Shown one piece after another: positions 24,301 to 46,810 of a stretch of 64,000 nt of DNA. Source of the DNA: Pseudosporangium ferrugineum (GTDB taxonomy: Bacteria; Actinomycetota; Actinomycetes; Mycobacteriales; Micromonosporaceae); assembly GCF_003002065.1 (NCBI RefSeq), contig NZ_PVZG01000012.1, positions 186,001 through 250,000 of the forward strand, read 5' to 3'. Under the pieces are notes generated by a model. The model ran no database searches and was not told the origin of the DNA. It saw only the letters and a program-made list of their open reading frames with translations. The translations under genes and the position numbers were made by a program. Numbering within the stretch: the first letter of the stretch is position 1; the number at the start of each line of letters is the position of its first letter.

Positions 24301-24321
24301 CAGGGGCCGGAAAGGCGGCGG

Positions 24322-26229
24322 TCAGGACAGCGGGATCGTGGCGGACAGCCGGGTGCCCGGCGAGAGCGCGGTGACCGTGAAGCTCCCGCCGAGCTCCTCG
24401 CACCGCTGGCGCATCGACGCCACCCCGACCCCGTCGGGGCGTTCCCGGACCCCGCCGGTGCCGTCGTCGCTCACGCTCAGGCACAGGTCGTCGCCGGAGC
24501 GGCGGACGCGTACGTGGGCCGTACCCGCGCCGGCGTGTTTGACCACATTGGTCAGTGCCTCGTCGACGACGCGGTACACCGCCACCTCCACCGCGGCGGG
24601 CAGTTCGGTGAGTTCGCCCTCGACGGTCAGCCGGGCGTCGAGGCCGCTCGCCCGGTGCCGGTCGACGGCGTGGGTCAGCGCGGGTGCCAGCCCGTGGTCC
24701 AGGGCCGGCGGGCGCAGGCCGTCGACGATGCGGCGTACCTCGCCCGCCGCGTCGGCCAGGTTGCCCTCGATGCGGGTCAGCAGGTCCGCGGTGTCGCCGC
24801 CCCGCGCGGCCCGGGCCAGCATGCGGGTGCCGGACAGCAGCGGCCCGACGCCGTCGTGCAGGTCGCGCTGCAACCGGCGCAGCTCCTCCTCGCGGGCGCG
24901 GACCAGCCGTTCCCGGGCGGCCTGGAGGTCGCGGGTCAGGTTGACGGAGGCCGCGGCGGGCGCCAGCTGGGCGACGAGGTGCCGCATCAGGGCCCGTTCG
25001 CGCCGGGACCACGGCTCGTCGGGGGCACGTTGCTGGACGATCAGGCGGCCCACCGGACGGCCCTGGTGGATCAGCGGCAGGGACGTCACCGGCCAGTCGC
25101 GGGGCCGGCCGTGCACGGCCTCGGCCGGCTCGCGGTCGCCGGAGTGCACCGCGACGTACGGCGACTTCAGGCCGGCGCCGATGACGCCCGCGGCCGCCGC
25201 GAGCACTTCCTCGGGCGTACGGGCGTGGCCGACGCGGGTGCCGAGCAGGGTGGTGAGCGCGTACGGGTCGGCGCCGAGGCCGTACAGCAGCCGGCGCAGC
25301 GCGTTGTCGATGCCCTGCCGCAACGGCAGCAGCGCCACGACCGTGACGGCGGCGGCGATCGGTCCGACCCCGGCCGGTACGTGGCCGGCGACGAGGGCGA
25401 CCGTGGCGGCGTACGTGATGATCAGGGTGAGGGTGGACAGCCCGGACACCAGGGCCCGGTGCACGAGCAGGTCGATGTCGTAGAGCCCGTAGCGGACCAC
25501 GCCGATCGCGGTGGCCAGCGGGATCGCCAGGGCGCCGCCGAGCCACACCAGCGGCACGCCCTCGACGGTGTCGAGGACGAACGCCGTGAGCAGCAGGGCG
25601 GCGTTGGCGGCGCCGGCCACCAGCACGCCGCGGCGGGCCGGCCGGGACCGCACGGCACGCCACCCGAGCGACACGACGGCGAACACCGCCGCGACGAGCA
25701 CGACGCCCATCGAGACGAGAATGGTGGTGGTGTCCCACGAGGGACGGACGGGCGCACCGGCGGCGAGATAGTCGCGGGGTGCGCGGAGTGCCAGCGCGGC
25801 CAGGGCGACCGTGCCCGCCGCGGTGGCGACCGTGGTCGCGGCGACCGCCACGCGCCCGGTGCGACCGGCGGGCCGGCCGTCGGGGAAGAGCAGGACGACC
25901 AGGACCAGCAGGCCGTACCCGGGCCACCACAGCCATTCGCGCAGCCAGCCGGCGGCGGGCCCGCCGGCGGCGGAGGTGGCCACGGTCGCCGCGCCGAGCA
26001 CGCCCACCGCCAGCACCAGCCACCCGCAGGCGTTGCGGGCGGCGTGGGTGGCGACGCGCGCGCCGAGCGGCGCGCAGACGACGGCGAGCAGCCAGTCGCG
26101 CCCCTCGACCGCGAGGCCGTCGCGGGTGCCGGCGAGGGCGGCCAGGGCGGTGCCCGCCACCAGGGCGAGCGCGACGCCGGCCAGGCCCCACGCCAGCCGT
26201 ACCCGTACGGCGAAGCCCAGGACCGGCAC
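24322..26229 (-). CDS. Membrane sensor histidine kinase (HisKA_3 type)
   Basis: A 635-residue sensor kinase. The first 300 residues contain about eight hydrophobic helices (AWGLAGVALALVAGTALAAL, LLVLVVLLFP and others). A short cytoplasmic GAF-like segment follows (GIDNALRRLLYGLGADPYALTTLLGTRVG...). The dimerisation helix carries the phosphorylated His in RLQRDLHDGVGPLLSG, and the ATPase domain shows VDEALTNVVKHAG (N-box) and DDGTGG / GVGVASMRQRCEELGG (G-boxes). The likely partner is the response regulator divergently encoded at 26659. GTG 26227-26229 is taken as start, 17 nt after the stop of the small upstream gene; the ribosome site is weak. Confidence 0.87.
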   Translation of the reverse strand: MPVLGFAVRVRLAWGLAGVALALVAGTALAALAGTRDGLAVEGRDWLLAVVCAPLGARVATHAARNACGWLVLAVGVLGAATVATSAAGGPAAGWLREWLWWPGYGLLVLVVLLFPDGRPAGRTGRVAVAATTVATAAGTVALAALALRAPRDYLAAGAPVRPSWDTTTILVSMGVVLVAAVFAVVSLGWRAVRSRPARRGVLVAGAANAALLLTAFVLDTVEGVPLVWLGGALAIPLATAIGVVRYGLYDIDLLVHRALVSGLSTLTLIITYAATVALVAGHVPAGVGPIAAAVTVVALLPLRQGIDNALRRLLYGLGADPYALTTLLGTRVGHARTPEEVLAAAAGVIGAGLKSPYVAVHSGDREPAEAVHGRPRDWPVTSLPLIHQGRPVGRLIVQQRAPDEPWSRRERALMRHLVAQLAPAAASVNLTRDLQAARERLVRAREEELRRLQRDLHDGVGPLLSGTRMLARAARGGDTADLLTRIEGNLADAAGEVRRIVDGLRPPALDHGLAPALTHAVDRHRASGLDARLTVEGELTELPAAVEVAVYRVVDEALTNVVKHAGAGTAHVRVRRSGDDLCLSVSDDGTGGVRERPDGVGVASMRQRCEELGGSFTVTALSPGTRLSATIPLS

Positions 26230-26246
26230 GGGTCGCGTGGCGAGGC

Positions 26247-26600
26247 TCAGTGGAAGTCCCCGAGGATGCTGTGCAGCAGATTGTGGCTGGTCGACCCCTT
26301 GTTCGGGTGGTCCGGCGGCGGGGGCGCGGCGATCGACGCGGGCACGGTGCCGGGCAGCGGCGGATATCCGAGCTCTCGCACGGACCAGGGCTCGCCGTCG
26401 GCGCGGATGTTGGCGGCGATGGCCCGCCACACCTGGTCGAGGCTCACGACGGTGCGCGGGATGCCCGGGTGGGCGTGGGGCCAGTCCCCCTCGCCGGACA
26501 GGGCGGACGCGATGAACTGGTCCATCCACTGCTGGTCCTCCGGCCCGCCGTCGTCGACGAGCACGAGCCGGGCGCTGGCGGCGATCTCGGTGTTCTGCAC
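26247..26600 (-). CDS. Small hypothetical protein between histidine kinase and response regulator
   Basis: About 117 residues from GTG 26598-26600 (or 129 from TTG 26634-26636). It has no recognisable family. The N-terminal half, NTEIAASARLVLVDDGGPEDQQWMDQFIASALSG, is acidic and helical; the middle has TVVSLDQVWRAIAANIRADG; the C-terminus is Pro-rich, with PPPPDHPNKG, and ends HNLLHSILGDFH. Third codon positions are nearly all G/C, supporting real coding. It shares the strand and the operon with the histidine kinase gene (17 nt apart), so it may be a regulator or accessory protein for that kinase. There is no signal peptide or membrane helix. Confidence 0.6.
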   Translation of the reverse strand: MQNTEIAASARLVLVDDGGPEDQQWMDQFIASALSGEGDWPHAHPGIPRTVVSLDQVWRAIAANIRADGEPWSVRELGYPPLPGTVPASIAAPPPPDHPNKGSTSHNLLHSILGDFH

Positions 26601-26644
26601 CTGCTTGACGCTCGCCGAGCCGCCGGCCGGGCGCAAGGCAACGG

Positions 26645-26650
26645 TAGAGT
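26645..26650 (+). promoter_or_regulatory. Putative -10 element of a leaderless promoter for the response regulator
   Basis: TAGAGT lies 8 nt before the GTG start at 26659, with no ribosome site in between. This spacing places transcription start at or next to the GTG, consistent with a leaderless mRNA. No convincing -35 is seen. Confidence 0.4.
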
Positions 26651-26658
26651 TCCGGACT

Positions 26659-27303
26659 GTGAGTATTTCGCCTGGTGGGGGCGGCGTGGTCCTGGTCGTC
26701 GACGACCATCCGGTGGTCCGCCAGGGCTTCGCCGGGCTGCTCGGCACCCAGCCCTGGGTCACCCGGGTCGTGCCGGCCGGCACCGCCGCGGACGCCCGCC
26801 GGCTGGCCACCCTGGAGGCCCCGGCGCTGGCGATCGTCGATCTGGGCCTGCCGGACGCCGAGGGCACCGAGCTGATCCGGCAGCTGCACGCCGCCGTGCC
26901 GCGCTGCGCCCTCGTCGTGGCCACGATGAGCAACCACGCCGAGCTGGTCCACGCCGCGCTCGCGGACGGCGCCCGGGGCTATCTGCTGAAGGACACCGAG
27001 CCGGACGCCGTGCTCGCCTGCCTCGCGGCCGTGCGGGCCGGTGCCCGGGTCATCGGCCCGGGAGTCGCCGCCGAGGCGTCCCCGGCCGGCGGCCCCGCCC
27101 CGCGGCCGGCCGGCCCGGCAGGCGACCTCACCCCTCGGGAGGAGCGGCTGCTGGCGCTGATCGGCGCGGGCAAGCGCAACCAGGAGATAGCCGCGGAGCT
27201 GTCGGTCAGCGAGAAGACCGCCCGCAACCTGGTCGCGCTGCTCATCGCCAAGCTCGGCGTCACCGACCGGGTCCAGGCGGCACTGCTGGCGAACCGCCGG
27301 TAG
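26659..27303 (+). CDS. LuxR/NarL-type response regulator
   Basis: A 214-residue response regulator. The receiver begins VVLVVDDHPVVRQGFAGLL (acidic pocket), has the phosphorylated Asp in LAIVDLGLPDAEG, Thr in VVATMSNHAE and the conserved Lys in GYLLKDTEPD. After a Pro/Gly/Ala linker (about 138-152), the HTH domain is LTPREERLLALIGAGKRNQEIAAELSVSEKTARNLVALLIAKLGVTDRVQA. It is likely phosphorylated by the histidine kinase encoded on the other strand 430 nt away. GTG 26659 is the start, possibly of a leaderless transcript. Its targets could include the divergent kinase gene or the protease-inhibitor pair downstream. Confidence 0.87.
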   Translation: MSISPGGGGVVLVVDDHPVVRQGFAGLLGTQPWVTRVVPAGTAADARRLATLEAPALAIVDLGLPDAEGTELIRQLHAAVPRCALVVATMSNHAELVHAALADGARGYLLKDTEPDAVLACLAAVRAGARVIGPGVAAEASPAGGPAPRPAGPAGDLTPREERLLALIGAGKRNQEIAAELSVSEKTARNLVALLIAKLGVTDRVQAALLANRR

Positions 27304-27321
27304 CGCGGCGGGGCCGTGGGC

Positions 27322-27621
27322 TCAGGTGTGCTGCCGCAGCCACTGCACCAGTTCGGCGAACTCGGCGGAGGCGGCGGTGTCCGAGCCGGTGAGCACGCTC
27401 GTCCCGGTGTCCTGCTCGACCGTGACGGTGTAGCTCATCGCGTCCCGCGCCCGGCCGGGCCCGGCGGCGGCACCGGCCGGGGCGTCGAGGGCGGCCCGCA
27501 CCAGCCGGGCCAGCTCACGCGCCTGTGCGGGCGGCAGCGCGCCGGCGTCGGCCACCCGGGCCGGCGCGGCGCGGTGGACGGCCGCCGCCAGGCCGCCGTG
27601 TTCGGTCAGGGACACCCTCAT
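27322..27621 (-). CDS. Emfourin-like protease inhibitor
   Basis: A 99-residue cytoplasmic protein. It begins MRVSLTEHGGLAAAVHRAA and has ALPPAQARELARLVRAAL, then a C-terminal strand region (MSYTVTVEQDTGTSVLTGSD) and EFAELVQWLRQHT. This is the arrangement of emfourin, the protealysin inhibitor first described in Serratia proteamaculans, whose gene sits next to its protease. Here it lies directly downstream (19 nt) of an M4 protealysin-like gene on the same strand. It is expected to bind the active site of that protease and protect the producer. Confidence 0.82.
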   Translation of the reverse strand: MRVSLTEHGGLAAAVHRAAPARVADAGALPPAQARELARLVRAALDAPAGAAAGPGRARDAMSYTVTVEQDTGTSVLTGSDTAASAEFAELVQWLRQHT

Positions 27622-27640
27622 GGCCGCGCCCGTCCCGCGC

Positions 27641-28819
27641 TCAGGGTCGTCCGGACAGGGCCTGGATGTCGGTGGCGAGCGCCCGCACCTGGGCGTTGAG
27701 GGCCTCGACCTGCTGCGACAGCGCCGCGATCGTCGCCTCGGGGGCGCCGGGCGCCTCGGGCGCGGCGGTGGCGACCGGCACGCCGACCGAGCCCCACGCC
27801 TCGGCCACGGCCTGCTGCTCCGCTCCCCCGGCGCCGAACAGGTCGCCGGCCACCCGGTGGGTGGTGGTGGCGAAGTCGGTGAACTGGGCGAGCGGGGTGG
27901 AGGCCTTCAGCGACTCGTACCAGATGCGGCCCGGCGCCTCCCACGAGTTGCCGCCGAGGGCCGTCGCGAGCAGGTGGAAGGCCTTGTTCGGGATGCCCGA
28001 GTTGACGTGCACCCCGCCGAAGTCGCCCTCCTCGGTGTCCGGCGAGCGCACGTAGTCGTCCATGTGGGCGGGCTGCGGATCCTTGCCGAACAGTTCGTTG
28101 TCGAACGCCGTGCCGGGCGCCTTCAGCGAGCGCAGCGCGTCGGCGTCGACGCCCGGGGTGAACACGTCCGCGCCGATCAGCCAGTCCGCGTCGGCCGCGC
28201 TCTGCTTGAGCGCCCACTGCTTCACCATCGCGCCGAAGACGTCGGACATGGACTCGTTGAGCGCGCCGGACTGGCCGTGGTACTCCCAGCCGGCGGTGAA
28301 CTCGGTGACGCCGTGGGCGAGCTCGTGCGCGATGACGTCCAGCGAGCCGGTGAAGTCGCTGAAGATCAGTCCGTCACCGTCGCCGAAGACCATCTCGCTG
28401 CCGTCCCAGAAGGCGTTGTTGTAGCGCACGCCGCGGTGGACGTACCCGTGCAGGCGCATCCCGCGGCCGTCGATCGAGTCGCGCTCGAACACCTCCCGGA
28501 GGAAGTCGCGGGTCACCCCGAAACCGTCGTACGCGCGGTTGACCGAGTCGTCGGCGACCGCCGGGTGGCCCTCCGACCGGGCGATGACGGCGAGCCGCAG
28601 GACGATGCCGCTGCGGCAGTCGAAGACCGTACGGCGGCCGTCGACCGGGGCCGCGGCCATGCCGGACAGCGCGGCCCGGAGCTCACGCTGGCCCCGCAGC
28701 TGCGCGGTGGAGACGAGGGTGGCGAGGGCGGCGCGGCGGATCTGCGCGTCGTCGCTGCCGAGCAGGTTCTGCAGGATGTAGGGCGGGGTTATGCAGGTCA
28801 GACGTCGATGGACGGTCAT
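27641..28819 (-). CDS. Protealysin-like M4 metalloprotease
   Basis: A 392-residue M4 (thermolysin family) enzyme without a signal peptide, like protealysin. The short propeptide has the conserved LTCITPPYILQNLL, a Cys-PPY motif that may act as a cysteine switch on zinc. The catalytic domain shows His165-Glu166-x-x-His169 in HELAHGVTE, Glu in GALNESMSDVFG (third zinc ligand) and the catalytic His in GGVHVNSGIPNKAFH. A C-terminal tail of about 40 residues has a Pro/Ala linker and a heptad-like ALSQQVEALNAQVRALATDIQAL, absent from ordinary family members. The ATG follows a perfect GGAGGTGA. The adjacent inhibitor supports a protease kept inactive in the cell. Confidence 0.9.
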   Translation of the reverse strand: MTVHRRLTCITPPYILQNLLGSDDAQIRRAALATLVSTAQLRGQRELRAALSGMAAAPVDGRRTVFDCRSGIVLRLAVIARSEGHPAVADDSVNRAYDGFGVTRDFLREVFERDSIDGRGMRLHGYVHRGVRYNNAFWDGSEMVFGDGDGLIFSDFTGSLDVIAHELAHGVTEFTAGWEYHGQSGALNESMSDVFGAMVKQWALKQSAADADWLIGADVFTPGVDADALRSLKAPGTAFDNELFGKDPQPAHMDDYVRSPDTEEGDFGGVHVNSGIPNKAFHLLATALGGNSWEAPGRIWYESLKASTPLAQFTDFATTTHRVAGDLFGAGGAEQQAVAEAWGSVGVPVATAAPEAPGAPEATIAALSQQVEALNAQVRALATDIQALSGRP

Positions 28820-28953
28820 GGCTTCACCTCCGAGGCGCAGGTCGCCTTCCCTCGTCACGGTGAACCCGCCACCGGGCCCGGTCCAGCGCTCAGTCCTGAT
28901 GGCGACACGTCAAGTGGCTGGACGTTCACGCACCGCACCCGGAGAATCGGTCC

Positions 28954-30165
28954 ATGACGGACTCCCGTACGGAATTCGATCTCTTCTCCCCCGCGGCGAT
29001 GGCCGAACCGATGCCGCTGCTGCACCGGATCCGGGCGCAGGAGCCGGTCGCCTGGCTCCCCCAGCTCGGTGCCTACCTGCTGACCCGGCACGCCGACGTC
29101 GTCGCCGTCCTCAAGGACCGCCGGCTGGACGTGGCGAACATGGCCCGGGGCATGGACCGGCTGACCCCGCGGGAACGGGCCGAGCTCCAGCCGCTGTTCC
29201 GGTCGCTGCAGCTGTGGATGGGGCACACCGACCCCACCGATCACGTACGGTTCCAGAAACTCCTGAAGCGCTACTTCACGCCCGCCACGGTGGAGGCCCT
29301 GCGCCCCCGGGTCCGGCAGATCACCCACGACCTCCTCGACGCGGTGGCGCCCGGCGGCCGGATGGAGGCCGTGCGCGACCTGGCCTACCCGCTGCCCGCC
29401 AGCGTGATCGCCGAGATCCTCGGCCTGCCGGCGACCGACCGCGACAAGCTCCAGCAATGGTCGCGGGACATCCTCGCGGTGTTCGGCATCGCCGACGTGA
29501 CGCAGTTCCGGCGCGCCCAGGCCAGCGTCCTCGCCATGCAGGACCACCTGCGCCCGCTGCTCGACGAGCGGCGGCGCGCGCCCCGCGAGGACGTGCTGAG
29601 CGTCTTCGCCGAGGCCGAGCGGGAGGGCCTGGTCACCGAGGAGGAGATCCTCGCCAACGGGGTCCTGCTGCTGTTCGCCGGGCACGAGACCACCGCCGGG
29701 CTGATCGGCAACGGGCTGGCGCTGCTCTTCGAGAACCCCGGCCAGCTGGAGCTGCTGAAGGCGAAGCCGGAGCTCATGCGTACGGCGGTCGAGGAGATGC
29801 TGCGCTACGACGGCCCGGCCGGTGTGCTCGTGCGCGTGGCCGCCGAGCCGGTGACGGTCGGGGGCCGCGAGTATCCCGCCGGCACCCAGTTCTACCTGGC
29901 CATGGTGGCCGGCAACCGGGACCCCGAGGTGTTCGCCGACCCGGACCGCTTCGACATCACCCGTACGCCCAACCGGCACACCGCCTTCGGGCTCGGGACG
30001 TTCTACTGCCTGGGCGCGGCGCTGGCCCGGATGGAGACCGACGAGTGCCTGCGCATCCTGCTGGAACGCTTCCCCGGGCTGCGGCCCGGCGAGGGCGGGC
30101 CGGTCTGGCAGCCCTCCCTGCCGGTCGGCCACCGGCTGACGGCCCTGCCGGTCGAGCTGGCCTGA
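28954..30165 (+). CDS. Cytochrome P450 monooxygenase
   Basis: A 403-residue soluble P450. The I-helix has LLFAGHETTAGLIGNGLALLFENPGQ, the K-helix EEMLRYDGP, then the 'RDP..FADPDRFDI' segment, and the haem loop FGLGTFYCLGAALARME with Cys352 as haem ligand. Instead of the common F-G-x-G-x-H-x-C it has F-G-L-G-T-F-Y-C, and the usual K-helix Glu-x-x-Arg is present (EEMLR). The ATG follows GGAGAA. It lies divergently from the M4 protease with 134 nt between, and convergently with the Tc toxin gene, so it may be a single-gene unit. No ferredoxin gene is adjacent. The substrate is unknown. Confidence 0.92.
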   Translation: MTDSRTEFDLFSPAAMAEPMPLLHRIRAQEPVAWLPQLGAYLLTRHADVVAVLKDRRLDVANMARGMDRLTPRERAELQPLFRSLQLWMGHTDPTDHVRFQKLLKRYFTPATVEALRPRVRQITHDLLDAVAPGGRMEAVRDLAYPLPASVIAEILGLPATDRDKLQQWSRDILAVFGIADVTQFRRAQASVLAMQDHLRPLLDERRRAPREDVLSVFAEAEREGLVTEEEILANGVLLLFAGHETTAGLIGNGLALLFENPGQLELLKAKPELMRTAVEEMLRYDGPAGVLVRVAAEPVTVGGREYPAGTQFYLAMVAGNRDPEVFADPDRFDITRTPNRHTAFGLGTFYCLGAALARMETDECLRILLERFPGLRPGEGGPVWQPSLPVGHRLTALPVELA

Positions 30166-30176
30166 GCGCCGGGGTC

Positions 30177-45906
<15,730 letters not shown>

Positions 45907-46053
45907 GCCAGCCGCTCCGATCCCCCGGCCGTGCCGCCCACCTGCGCAATCGCGGCGGGTCGCCGATCAATTGCACAGCGTTCACGGCGACGGTCACCCC
46001 CAGCGTCGCGTTTCCGACATGGAGATCACCCGTTCAGGCCGGGGGCCGGTGGC

Positions 46054-46083
46054 TTGACGACAGCCCTCCGGCGCGGCTAAGTT
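46054..46083 (+). promoter_or_regulatory. Putative sigma-70-type promoter for the SnoaL-like gene
   Basis: TTGACG at 46054-46059 and TAAGTT at 46078-46083 are separated by 18 bp, close to the consensus for the principal actinomycete sigma factor. The transcription start would be near 46090, giving a leader of about 36 nt before the ATG at 46126, with AAGGAG near 46113. Confidence 0.6.
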
Positions 46084-46114
46084 AACGACGTAAGAAAATC
46101 TAACAACGATAGAA
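46083..46114 (+). repeat. Direct repeat in the leader of the SnoaL-like gene
   Basis: TAACGACGTAAGAA (46083-46096) and TAACAACGATAGAA (46101-46114) are 14-bp copies with three differences, start to start 18 bp. The stretch is unusually AT-rich for this genome. It overlaps the -10 region and the ribosome site, so it could bind a repressor. Confidence 0.5.
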
Positions 46115-46125
46115 GGAGCAACGAC

Positions 46126-46698
46126 ATGAAGAGGTTGATCAACGCGCGCGGCCTGACTGCCGCAGTGGCCGCCCTCGCGATGACGGGCGGCACGCTCGCG
46201 GCCGGAGCGGTGGCATCATCGGCGTCCACACCGGCACCACGAGCGGCGTCGGCCGTCGCGGGAGACGAGCGGGTGGCCCACCTCGAGCGGGGCCACGCGG
46301 TGCCCTCCATCGCGAAGCGCTGGACCGATGCCTGGACGACGCCCGACACCCAGGATCTCGCCCGCCTGTACACCAGGGACGCGGTGTACACCGATCACAC
46401 GCTCGGCCTGGTGTTCCACGGCCGCAAGGGCGTCGCCCAGTGGGAGGCCGGCAGCCGCCAGCTCATCCCGGATGTCGAGTACGTTCTGCAGAGCGCCTTC
46501 CGCGGAGGCGACAGCGTCGTGGTCCAGGGCCTGTTCCGCGGCCGGATCGCCGGCGCGCCCAAGCCCTTCTCCATTCCCATCGCGACCGTTCTGCACCTCC
46601 GCGGAAACCTCGTCCAGTCGAGCTACGACTACTACAACCGCCAGGACGTTCTCGTGCAGTCGGGCCTGCCCCTGGACTGGAAGCCGCCCACCGGCTGA
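46126..46698 (+). CDS. Secreted SnoaL-like (NTF2-fold) protein
   Basis: A 190-residue protein with an N-terminal signal peptide (two basic residues, then GLTAAVAALAMTGGTLAAGAVASSAS) and an NTF2/SnoaL-like domain from about residue 60: KRWTDAWTTPDTQDLARLYTRDAVYTDHTLGLVFHGRKGVAQW, then VEYVLQSAFRGGDSVVVQGLFRG and NLVQSSYDYYNRQDVLVQSGL. The fold forms a cone-shaped pocket used by polyketide cyclases and by many proteins of unknown role. Export and lack of a biosynthetic neighbour argue against cyclase activity. The ATG follows AAGGAG. It is followed by a strong hairpin, so it is transcribed alone. Confidence 0.85.
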   Translation: MKRLINARGLTAAVAALAMTGGTLAAGAVASSASTPAPRAASAVAGDERVAHLERGHAVPSIAKRWTDAWTTPDTQDLARLYTRDAVYTDHTLGLVFHGRKGVAQWEAGSRQLIPDVEYVLQSAFRGGDSVVVQGLFRGRIAGAPKPFSIPIATVLHLRGNLVQSSYDYYNRQDVLVQSGLPLDWKPPTG

Positions 46699-46711
46699 TC
46701 TTCGGCAGACC

Positions 46712-46745
46712 GGCCTGACCGGGGCCCCTCCGGCCCGGTCAGGCC
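46712..46745 (+). terminator. Hairpin terminator after the SnoaL-like gene
   Basis: A perfect 12-bp inverted repeat (GGCCTGACCGGG at 46712-46723 with 46734-46745) and a 10-nt loop, beginning 13 nt after the stop codon. No T-tract. Confidence 0.75.
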
Positions 46746-46810
46746 GCGCTCGGTGCCCCGAAGTACCAATGTGGACCGTTGTCCGCCGGGTCACCCTACG
46801 ATCCTCATCC

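Noticed and set aside
24038..26191. Upstream extension of the LuxR regulator frame through the histidine kinase gene
   Set aside because: The extension is Arg-rich, lies in another frame of the kinase gene, and a GTG with GGAGGG at 24037 gives a normal AAA/LuxR start.
46126..46698. Polyketide cyclase
   Set aside because: The SnoaL-like domain follows a signal peptide, and no polyketide genes adjoin it.
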